A stretch of DNA of 6,329 bases from assembly GCA_903917505.1 (NCBI GenBank), contig CAIXAY010000450.1:1-6329 (forward strand), written 5' to 3'. The DNA comes from an uncultured beta proteobacterium. GTDB taxonomy: Bacteria; Pseudomonadota; Gammaproteobacteria; Burkholderiales; Rhodocyclaceae. Made by a program: the position numbers and the translations under genes. Shown here piece after piece: positions 1-5,249 of this stretch. Under the pieces are notes generated by a model that was not told the origin of the DNA, ran no database searches, and saw only the letters and a program-made list of their open reading frames with translations. Numbering within the stretch: position 1 is the stretch's first letter; every line of letters begins with the position of its first letter.

Positions 1-1294
1 ACGATGTCGCCTCGTTGTTGGAAAAACGATGAATATCGCGGTCGAACACATCGCTCTGAATCTGGTTGAAGAGATCCGAGCGCGTCATCCCGCCGGAAAC
101 ACTGACCGACGCAATCGGCCCGGACAAGTGCTCGATCAGTTCGAGACTGCCTTTCATTTCGACGGCGATCCCTTCGAGGATTGCACGCGCCATCTCGCCG
201 CGCGTCGTACTCAAAGTCAGGTTATAAAAGACACCGCGCGACTGCGGATCCCAGTAGGGCGCGCCGCATCCCTTGAAGTGCGGCAGCAGCAGCAGCCCGT
301 TGGCGCCGGGCGGCGCACCGGCCGCCTCGGCATTGAGCTTTTCGAACGACTCGCTCTCGCCATAAAACGCCTCGCGGAACCAGCGGTAGATGGTGCCGGA
401 GGTGAGCACCGCCGCCTCGACAATATAGGCGCCGGGCACGGCCGACACATTGCAGGCGACGCGCATTTTCTCGTCGAACGCCGGGTGATCGACGTGACCG
501 ATCAGGTAGGAGCCGGTACCGGTATTGGACATCGCGCGCTGCCCGGAGAACAGCCCGAGTCCGAGCGCCGCGCATTGCTGATCACCGCCGGCGGAAACCA
601 CCGGCAATCCGGGAGTCAGTCCGGTCGCCGCGGCAATCGCCGGCTTAATCCCGCCGACGATTGAACCCGGCGGCACCAGATCACACAGCATGCCGGGTTC
701 GACCCCGAACAGTGACAACAGCTCGGCGTCCCAATTTCGTTTTTCCAGCGAGAAAAGATTGGTGCGGCTGCCAAAAGTGTGATCGGTAACAAAACGTCCA
801 GTCAGCAAGTACAGTACCCAATCCTGAATGCCGATCATCTTGTACGTCTTTTGCCAGATATCCGGGCGATTCTTGCGGAACCAGGTCATCTTGATTGCCG
901 AGAACACCGGCGAAATCTTCAGCCCGTTCTTGCTGTACACCAGGGGATTGAATGATTCCATTTCCTGCGCCAGACCTGCTGTACGGCGATCCTGCCACAT
1001 GATCGCCGGATGCAATGGCGTTCCCTCCGCGTCGACGGGAATCACCGAAGAACGCTGTGCCGTCACCGAGATGCAGGCGAGTTCTATGCCTTTGCCGCTT
1101 GCATCATCGGCGCAGGCCTTCAGCGATTCGGCAAGAATGCCTGCCCAGGCTTGCGGTGCCTGTTCGACCCGGCCATCGGTAAAGAACTCCGGTGCATTAT
1201 CGCGCAGATGAATATGCTCGATCCGCCCTTCTGCATTATAGAGAATGGCACGCATGCTGGTGGTGCCGATGTCGACGGTAATGATCCCCTTCAT
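1..1294 (-). CDS. FGGY-family carbohydrate kinase, C-terminus cut off by the window edge
   Basis: ATP-dependent cytoplasmic kinase that phosphorylates a sugar, polyol or sugar acid. I read 431 residues from ATG at 1294; the family usually has about 480-520, so roughly the last 50-90 lie outside the window. Seen: the N-terminal phosphate loop DIGTTSMR (residues 8-15); AQRSSV (79-84) and MWQDRR (99-104), which resemble the substrate-side motifs of glycerol kinase; an FGGY signature 1-like stretch around KMTWFRKN (135-142); GGDQQ (236-240) with the likely catalytic base D238; the second phosphate motif NTGTGS (257-262); a near match to FGGY signature 2 at 353-374; and the adenosine-site SGG (400-402). 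The start is supported by GGGAGG (minus strand of 1301-1306), 6 nt upstream. The gene diverges from the 345-aa protein and ulaG. The substrate cannot be read from sequence; L-xylulose, 3-keto-L-gulonate or ascorbate are context-based guesses. Confidence 0.93.
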   Translation of the reverse strand, partial: MKGIITVDIGTTSMRAILYNAEGRIEHIHLRDNAPEFFTDGRVEQAPQAWAGILAESLKACADDASGKGIELACISVTAQRSSVIPVDAEGTPLHPAIMWQDRRTAGLAQEMESFNPLVYSKNGLKISPVFSAIKMTWFRKNRPDIWQKTYKMIGIQDWVLYLLTGRFVTDHTFGSRTNLFSLEKRNWDAELLSLFGVEPGMLCDLVPPGSIVGGIKPAIAAATGLTPGLPVVSAGGDQQCAALGLGLFSGQRAMSNTGTGSYLIGHVDHPAFDEKMRVACNVSAVPGAYIVEAAVLTSGTIYRWFREAFYGESESFEKLNAEAAGAPPGANGLLLLPHFKGCGAPYWDPQSRGVFYNLTLSTTRGEMARAILEGIAVEMKGSLELIEHLSGPIASVSVSGGMTRSDLFNQIQSDVFDRDIHRFSNNEATS

Positions 1295-1322
1295 GATATC
1301 CCTCCCAGAATTCGATTTCATC

Positions 1323-1353
1323 ATTCTAATGCCAAAACACGTCAACTTGACAA
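1323..1353 (-). promoter_or_regulatory. Candidate sigma70 promoter of the FGGY kinase
   Basis: On the minus strand a -10-like TAGAAT (1328-1323, 5 of 6 to consensus) is preceded by TTGTCA (1353-1348, 5 of 6) with a 19-nt spacer, which is longer than ideal. Transcription would begin about 30 nt before the kinase ATG. The -35 shares bases with the rightward TTGACA at 1347-1352, so the two promoters would compete for one polymerase site. Inferred from motifs only. Confidence 0.35.
1341..1351. promoter_or_regulatory. Inverted repeat GTCAA-C-TTGAC over both -35 candidates
   Basis: Perfect 5-bp arms around one central base, GTCAACTTGAC. It covers most of the rightward -35 (1347-1352) and of the leftward -35 (1348-1353). 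It could be a small regulator site, or simply a by-product of two overlapping -35 elements. No regulator gene is visible in the window. Confidence 0.25.
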
Positions 1354-1374
1354 GATATATTCGATCATTTTGAT
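1347..1374 (+). promoter_or_regulatory. Candidate sigma70 promoter of the 345-aa gene (upstream option)
   Basis: A perfect -35 TTGACA (1347-1352) is followed, after 16 nt, by a weak -10 TTTGAT (1369-1374, 4 of 6). The -10 lies inside the inverted repeat at 1363-1375, the position expected for a repressor site. The leader would be about 75 nt. A downstream alternative exists at 1384-1412. Confidence 0.35.
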
Positions 1375-1375
1375 C
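1363..1375. promoter_or_regulatory. Putative operator: GATCA-TTT-TGATC inverted repeat
   Basis: Perfect 5-bp arms separated by three T. The right arm extends into TTGATCTTTT (1370-1379), a 10-bp word found exactly, in inverse orientation, at 2556-2565 before ulaG. This shared word is the main reason to treat the site as a regulator-binding element. The spacing of the two GATC cores (9 bp) differs from that before ulaG (12 bp), so the half-site is better supported than the full dyad. Confidence 0.35.
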
Positions 1376-1383
1376 TTTTAGTG

Positions 1384-1412
1384 TTTCGAAATTTCACATA
1401 TTGATATACAAT
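1384..1412 (+). promoter_or_regulatory. Alternative promoter of the 345-aa gene with flanking ATTGAT repeats
   Basis: TACAAT (1407-1412, 5 of 6 to the -10 consensus) with a weak TTTCGA (1384-1389) 17 nt upstream would give a leader of about 38 nt. ATTGAT occurs twice exactly 11 bp apart (1400-1405 and 1411-1416), one helical turn, beside and overlapping this -10. If this promoter is the real one, the inverted repeat at 1363-1375 would lie near -50, a place more typical of an activator. Confidence 0.3.
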
Positions 1413-1456
1413 TGATCCGAACTGTTCGTCAGCCTAACAATTTCGGAGGATCGCCC

Positions 1457-2494
1457 ATGAAAATCGAAAAACGCTTCTTGACCGAAATGAATCGCTGCTA
1501 CTCGACCAACCACATCGTCGTCGACGGGCAAACCCGCATCATGCTCGCGACCGAAGGCGAAGGGCCCTGCCTGGCCTGGGCTGGGCCAGACTACAGCGTC
1601 TCGCATACGGTGTGGGAAGGACCCGGCGGGACGATGTCGATTGTCCCGATCCCCGGGACCAACGGCGAGTTCCTCGCGGTGCAGAAGTTCTTCAAGATGT
1701 TCCAGTGGGAAGAAGCCAAGGTCGTGCATATCAAGCCGCTGGCGACGGGCGCCTATGCAGTCACCGACATCCTGTATCTGCCCTACATCCACCGCTTCGA
1801 CCTGCTGACGGTCAATGGTCGCCATTACTTCATCGGCTGCACGCTGGCCACGACCAAGGAATCGAAGGAAGACTGGTCGAATCCCGGCAAGATCTGGGTC
1901 GGCGAATACACCGCGCCCGGTCCGCTGCAAGTGCGCGTGCTCAAGGAAGGCCTGAGCAAGAATCATGGTTACAGCCGCCTGGTGAAGGACGGCCGGATGC
2001 TGGGGCTCGTCACCTGCGAGGACGGAGCCTTCGAAGTCGCCCCGCCGCAATCGCCCGATGGTGAATGGTCGATTCATCAATTCATGGACTGGCCGATCAG
2101 CGACATTTCCGCCATCGATATCGACGGTGATGGCGAACTCGAATTCGCCACGATCGAACCTTTCCATGGTCAATATTTTCGGGTTTACAAGAAGGTCGAT
2201 GGCAAGTTCGTGCGCATCTTCGAGCACCCGGAAACCACCGAGTTCTACCACGTCGTCGTCGGGAATACACTGGCTGGAACCCCGGTTTTCATTGGCGGAT
2301 GTCGCCGCGGCAAGAAACAGCTTTTCTACGTCAAGGCCAGCAAACAGTCAGCGCTTGAACTCGAAGCCGTGCTGATCGAGGAGGGCGTCGGCCCGAGCAA
2401 TGTGCATGTCGTGCATGAAGCCGACCGCGACATCCTCGTTGCGGCCAACCGCGAGAAGGCCGAGGCCGCGCTGTATTTCTTCACCGGGGATTGA
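1457..2494 (+). CDS. Uncharacterised 345-aa protein with DxDxDG motif, possible beta-propeller-like
   Basis: I cannot assign a function. The start at 1457 is chosen because GGAGGA (1445-1450) lies 6 nt upstream; an in-frame ATG at 1412 would place that site inside the coding sequence. There is no signal peptide and no membrane segment, so the protein is probably cytoplasmic. The predicted chain is rich in short beta-type stretches and glycine turns, and carries DIDGDGE (221-227), an EF-hand-like calcium loop as in FG-GAP/VCBS repeat proteins; only one clear copy is present. Other conspicuous segments are HRFD (112-115), KNHGYSR (168-174), ATIEPFHG (231-238) and EEGVGPSNVHVV (308-319). The text fits a small propeller that could bind or convert a sugar or lactone; this is inference. 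It precedes ulaG by 96 bp on the same strand and is divergent from the FGGY kinase, suggesting a role in the same sugar acid pathway. Confidence 0.85.
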   Translation: MKIEKRFLTEMNRCYSTNHIVVDGQTRIMLATEGEGPCLAWAGPDYSVSHTVWEGPGGTMSIVPIPGTNGEFLAVQKFFKMFQWEEAKVVHIKPLATGAYAVTDILYLPYIHRFDLLTVNGRHYFIGCTLATTKESKEDWSNPGKIWVGEYTAPGPLQVRVLKEGLSKNHGYSRLVKDGRMLGLVTCEDGAFEVAPPQSPDGEWSIHQFMDWPISDISAIDIDGDGELEFATIEPFHGQYFRVYKKVDGKFVRIFEHPETTEFYHVVVGNTLAGTPVFIGGCRRGKKQLFYVKASKQSALELEAVLIEEGVGPSNVHVVHEADRDILVAANREKAEAALYFFTGD

Positions 2495-2503
2495 AAGAAT
2501 CAA

Positions 2504-2539
2504 TTTGATCTTGCATCGCAATTGGAATCGGCATAGTAT
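2504..2539 (+). promoter_or_regulatory. Candidate ulaG promoter with upstream TTTGATCTT half-site
   Basis: TTGCAT (2511-2516, 3 of 6 to the -35 consensus) and TAGTAT (2534-2539, 4 of 6) are separated by 17 nt, a weak sigma70-type promoter. TTTGATCTT (2504-2512) overlaps the -35 and repeats exactly the word at 1369-1377 in the divergent gap. TTGC-ATC-GCAA (2511-2521) is a further small dyad. ulaG may also be reached by read-through from the 345-aa gene. Confidence 0.3.
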
Positions 2540-2546
2540 TGCAAAA

Positions 2547-2564
2547 TGATCTATCAAAAGATCA
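2547..2564. promoter_or_regulatory. Putative ulaG operator: TGATCT-N6-AGATCA inverted repeat
   Basis: Perfect 6-bp arms around the spacer ATCAAA, lying just downstream of the candidate -10 and across the expected transcription start, as for a repressor. The right arm, read on the minus strand, gives TTGATCTTTT (2565-2556), identical over 10 bp to 1370-1379 in the kinase/345-aa gap. The AT-rich stem and lack of a following T-run argue against a terminator. Confidence 0.45.
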
Positions 2565-2590
2565 ATACGAGCATTTAACAGGAGAATGAC

Positions 2591-3655
2591 ATGGCAAAAG
2601 TGGACGAAATTACCAAGGAATCATGGGTTCTGAGTACTTTCCCGCAATGGGGCACCTGGTTGAATGAAGAAATCGCACGCGAAGTGGTCAAGCCCGGCAC
2701 CTTCGCCATGTGGTGGCTGGCCTGCACCGGCATCTGGGTCAAGACCGAAGGCAACACCAACATCTGCATCGACTTCTGGTGCGGCACCGGCAAGCGCTCG
2801 ATGAAGAACCCGCTGATGGATCCGCATCACCAGATGGCGCGCATGAGCGGCTGCGTGGCGCTGCAACCCAATCTGCGCGTCTCGCCCTTTGTGCTCGATC
2901 CGTTCGCCATCAAGGAGATCGACGCCGTCATCTCGACGCACACCCACAACGACCACATCGACATCAACGTCGCCGCCGCCGTGCTCAAGAATTGCGACAG
3001 CAAGGTGCCGTTCATCGGGCCGAAATCCTGCGCCGACCTGTGGAAGAAATGGGGGGTTCCGGCCGAGCGCATCACCCAGGTCAAACCCGGCGACGTCGTC
3101 AAAATCGGCGACATCGAACTCGTCGTGCTCGAATCGTTTGACCGCACCATGGCCATCACGCTGCCCAAGGAAGAAACCGCCAAGGGCAAGATGCCGGCCG
3201 AGATGGATGATGTCGCCGTGAATTACCTGGTCAAGACGCCGGGCGGCAACCTCTATCACAGCGGCGATTCGCACTACGCCAACGGCTACGCCAAGCATGG
3301 CAACGAGCATGTCGTCGATGTGGCGCTCGGCTCCTACGGCGAGAATCCGCGCGGCATCACCGACAAGATGACGTCCTCGGACATCCTGCGCATGGCCGAG
3401 GCGCTCAACACCAAGGTGATGATTCCCTTCCACCACGACATCTGGTCGAACTTCATGGCCGACCCGATGGAAATCACCATGCTCTGGAAGATGAAGAAGG
3501 ACCGGCTCAAATACCAGTTCAAGCCCTACATCTGGCAGGTCGGCGGCAAGTTCGTGTTTCCCGACAACAAGGACGACATGGAATTCCACTTCTTCCGCGG
3601 CTTCGATGACGTCTTTACCAAGGAAACGGATCTGCCCTTCCCGTCATTCCTCTGA
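2591..3655 (+). CDS. ulaG: UlaG, L-ascorbate-6-phosphate lactonase (metallo-beta-lactamase fold)
   Basis: Cytoplasmic metal-dependent hydrolase that opens L-ascorbate 6-phosphate to 3-keto-L-gulonate 6-phosphate, the first step after uptake in anaerobic ascorbate use. The protein is 354 residues, the same length as I recall for E. coli UlaG, and it is recognisable nearly end to end: [18 protein letters not shown] (10-27), IDFWCGTGK (60-68), [12 protein letters not shown] (102-113), LYHSGDSHY (221-229), [16 protein letters not shown] (247-262) and the C-terminal DLPFPSFL. The metal-binding HxHxDH is H117-T-H119-N-D121-H122; further likely ligands or active-site residues are H223, D226, H228, H281 and H282. 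AGGAGA (2580-2585) ends 5 nt before the ATG. Its upstream neighbour is the uncharacterised 345-aa gene. No PTS component (UlaA/B/C), UlaD, UlaE or UlaF is in the window, so the true substrate might be a related phosphorylated lactone. Confidence 0.95.
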   Translation: MAKVDEITKESWVLSTFPQWGTWLNEEIAREVVKPGTFAMWWLACTGIWVKTEGNTNICIDFWCGTGKRSMKNPLMDPHHQMARMSGCVALQPNLRVSPFVLDPFAIKEIDAVISTHTHNDHIDINVAAAVLKNCDSKVPFIGPKSCADLWKKWGVPAERITQVKPGDVVKIGDIELVVLESFDRTMAITLPKEETAKGKMPAEMDDVAVNYLVKTPGGNLYHSGDSHYANGYAKHGNEHVVDVALGSYGENPRGITDKMTSSDILRMAEALNTKVMIPFHHDIWSNFMADPMEITMLWKMKKDRLKYQFKPYIWQVGGKFVFPDNKDDMEFHFFRGFDDVFTKETDLPFPSFL

Positions 3656-3661
3656 CCCAAG

Positions 3662-3708
3662 CCCGGCGCCCGGCGCCGCCTGAGCGGGCGGCGCAGCGCT
3701 TCTAGCGC
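3662..3708. terminator. GC-rich hairpins between convergent ulaG and flavin-protein gene
   Basis: GCGCCGCC (3673-3680) pairs perfectly with GGCGGCGC (3687-3694) around the loop TGAGCG, an 8-bp all-GC stem. It is preceded by a 7-bp tandem repeat CCCGGCG x2 (3662-3675) and followed by a smaller dyad GCGCT-TCT-AGCGC (3696-3708) that contains the stop of the minus-strand gene. Lying between converging stops 46 bp apart, it could end transcripts from both sides. Neither strand has a T-run after the stem, so it is not a standard intrinsic terminator. Confidence 0.4.
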
Positions 3709-4166
3709 CTGGCTTTCCCGGTCAGGTGCTCGATGTCTATCCTCACCACCACGGTCTCGTCGATCTTTCCGTCCAGATACTTGCCGCCCGCGACCAGGTG
3801 TTCGGGCGAATACTTGGCGAGGATTTTGAGCAGCGCTTCCTTTTTTTCGCCGTCGACGATCTCGCTGGCGACGCCGAATGCGACCGCGCTCTCATACTCG
3901 GTCGCGAACTTGCCGGGCAGCGTTTTCGTCTGGCCGACGACGCAGAACGAGACCGCCGGATTGGCGCGGATGTTCTCGAGCTTGTGGCCTTCGAGCGCGC
4001 TGTGGAAATAGATGCACTCGCCGGCGAGGACGTAATTCACCGGCACGGCGTAGGGCTGGCCGTCCGCGCCGACGCTGGCGAGCACGCCATAGCTGCAATC
4101 GCCGAGCAGCTTGCGCGCTGCGTCCACGCCGGTTTCCCTGTCTGCTCTGCGCACCGGTCTGGGCAT
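3702..4166 (-). CDS. Pyridoxamine-5'-phosphate-oxidase-like (NimA-type) flavin-binding protein
   Basis: Small split-barrel protein, 154 aa, of the pyridoxamine 5'-phosphate oxidase-like superfamily, whose members bind FMN, FAD, F420 or haem. It resembles the NimA-like group annotated as 5-nitroimidazole reductase-like or just 'PPOX family'. Seen: RRADRE (6-11), YGVLASVGADGQPYAVPVNYV (two strands with a turn, 26-46), IYFHSALEGHKLENI (52-66) with the flavin-contact-like HKLENI segment, and NPAVSFCVVG (69-78). The start at 4166 is preferred because the minus-strand GGGAGA (4179-4174) lies 7 nt before it; an ATG at 4202 would put this site inside the gene. It follows the PfkB kinase gene by 61 bp on the same strand and may share its transcript. 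Substrate unknown. Confidence 0.85.
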   Translation of the reverse strand: MPRPVRRADRETGVDAARKLLGDCSYGVLASVGADGQPYAVPVNYVLAGECIYFHSALEGHKLENIRANPAVSFCVVGQTKTLPGKFATEYESAVAFGVASEIVDGEKKEALLKILAKYSPEHLVAGGKYLDGKIDETVVVRIDIEHLTGKARR

Positions 4167-4227
4167 GTTTTTTCTCCCTGATTGAGGCAGCGCCATGACC
4201 ACGCCGCGAGCGGCAATTATCCGTGGT

Positions 4228-5226
4228 TCACGGTCGCAAGGAAAAGGAATCCTCGAGGCATCCCGGCCGCGGCGTGCGCGCGTTCGATTGTGCGCAGGCC
4301 GTGGCGAAAACTGTCGCCGCCTCGACCGCAGCGAGCGTCAACGGCGTCGGCAGCGGCCCGCCCCGGCCGAGCAGCGCCGCCAGCAGGCCGGCGAGAAAGC
4401 TGTCGCCCGAACCGATCGGACTGACGATTTCCGCCGCGGCAAGCGCCGCGACCGGCAGGACGCGCAGTTCACCGGCACGCGCCAGAATGATGCTGCCGGC
4501 GCCGCGTGTCAGCACGAAGGTCGTTGCCGCGTGTGGCGCCGCGCACGTCACTTCGGCGATCGCCTCGCGCAGCGCGGCGGGGATTTCGGGCGCGGCGATT
4601 TCGCCACTCTGTTCGCCGCCGGAAAAGCGCCCCGAGAGAAAGGTCGCGACGAATTCCGCGAGATTGATCTTGACCAGCGCCGGCGCCGCGCCCAGGGCAT
4701 CGCGCAGGGGCGCGCCCTGCAGGTCGAGCAGAACCGGAACGCCCGCCGCATTGGCGAGATCGGCGAGCTGCCGCTGATATCCGGGCGGGAAGCCCGGCGC
4801 CATCGAGCCGGCGATGACCAGCGCCCGCGCCTTGGGCAGCAATTCGCGCACCGCGGTGCTGAGCGCGGCGACACAGGCAGCGCCTACCGGTGAGGCGGGC
4901 TCGACCAGTTCCGTGACGCGGCGTCCGGCCGCAGTCGGCGCTTCGATGATCGTCGTGCAGGTACGCAAGCGGCCCGACGCGGGAATGAGACGCAAGGCCA
5001 GGCCTTCTTGACTGGCAAGCGCCATGAGTTCGGCTGCATTGTCACCGCCCTGCGCCACGCAGCAGGTGGCGACGCCGATGCGTTGCAGCACGCGGCAGAC
5101 ATTGACGCCCTTGCCACCGATGTCGACAAGAACGCTCTGCAGCCGGTTCACCTCGCCGAGGCTCAGCGCGTCGACAGAAACCGAACGCTGCAGCCCCGGA
5201 CTCAGGCAAACGCAGACGACGCTCAC
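4228..5226 (-). CDS. PfkB-family sugar kinase, 1-phosphofructokinase / tagatose-6-phosphate kinase-like
   Basis: ATP-dependent ribokinase-fold kinase of 332 aa, close to the usual 305-330 of the FruK/LacC/PfkB group; it would phosphorylate a sugar phosphate such as fructose 1-phosphate, fructose 6-phosphate or tagatose 6-phosphate. Seen: the N-terminal strand VVCVCLSPGLQRS (3-15), the substrate-side signature DIGGKGVNVCRVL (35-47), TELVEPASP (105-113) at the place of the group's NEPGP element, VIAGSMAPGFP (137-147), LVKINLAEF (184-192) and the C-terminal signature SPIGSGDSFLAG (269-280) with anion-hole GSGD and catalytic base D275. The GTG start at 5226 is chosen because homology begins there and no ATG lies nearby; the nearest SD-like GAGG overlaps the transketolase stop, 21 nt away, so translation is probably coupled. 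The substrate cannot be settled from sequence. Confidence 0.88.
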   Translation of the reverse strand: MSVVCVCLSPGLQRSVSVDALSLGEVNRLQSVLVDIGGKGVNVCRVLQRIGVATCCVAQGGDNAAELMALASQEGLALRLIPASGRLRTCTTIIEAPTAAGRRVTELVEPASPVGAACVAALSTAVRELLPKARALVIAGSMAPGFPPGYQRQLADLANAAGVPVLLDLQGAPLRDALGAAPALVKINLAEFVATFLSGRFSGGEQSGEIAAPEIPAALREAIAEVTCAAPHAATTFVLTRGAGSIILARAGELRVLPVAALAAAEIVSPIGSGDSFLAGLLAALLGRGGPLPTPLTLAAVEAATVFATACAQSNARTPRPGCLEDSFSLRP

Positions 5227-5249
5227 GTCAGGCGCGCCGACTTCGGACC

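Noticed and set aside
29..664. 211-residue plus-strand open frame opposite the FGGY kinase
   Set aside because: The minus strand encodes conserved kinase motifs (GGDQQ, GTGS, SGG) throughout this stretch; the plus-strand translation is Arg/Gly-rich with no recognisable fold.
1394..2251. 285-residue open frame antisense to the 345-aa gene
   Set aside because: The plus-strand gene has a strong Shine-Dalgarno site and ordinary protein composition. The antisense frame starts within that gene and ends in the promoter region, with no recognisable domain.
1363..2563. GATC sites in the two gaps as a Dam-methylation switch
   Set aside because: GATC is common throughout the window, and nothing shows that this organism has Dam; the longer shared word TTGATCTTTT is a better explanation.
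2621..3589. 322-residue open frame antisense to ulaG
   Set aside because: Asp/His/Val-rich text typical of the reverse complement of a GC-rich, codon-biased gene; the plus strand encodes a highly conserved UlaG and no ribosome site supports the antisense frame.
4221..4233. CCGTG-GTT-CACGG dyad over the pfkB stop codon as a terminator
   Set aside because: The stem is only 5 bp with a 3-nt loop and no T-run follows on the minus strand; too weak to call.
4216..4244. Separate promoter for the flavin-protein gene (GATAAT at 4221-4216 on the minus strand)
   Set aside because: The -10 is good (5 of 6) but the best-spaced -35, TTTCCT, matches only 3 of 6, and the gene follows pfkB closely; read-through is the simpler view.
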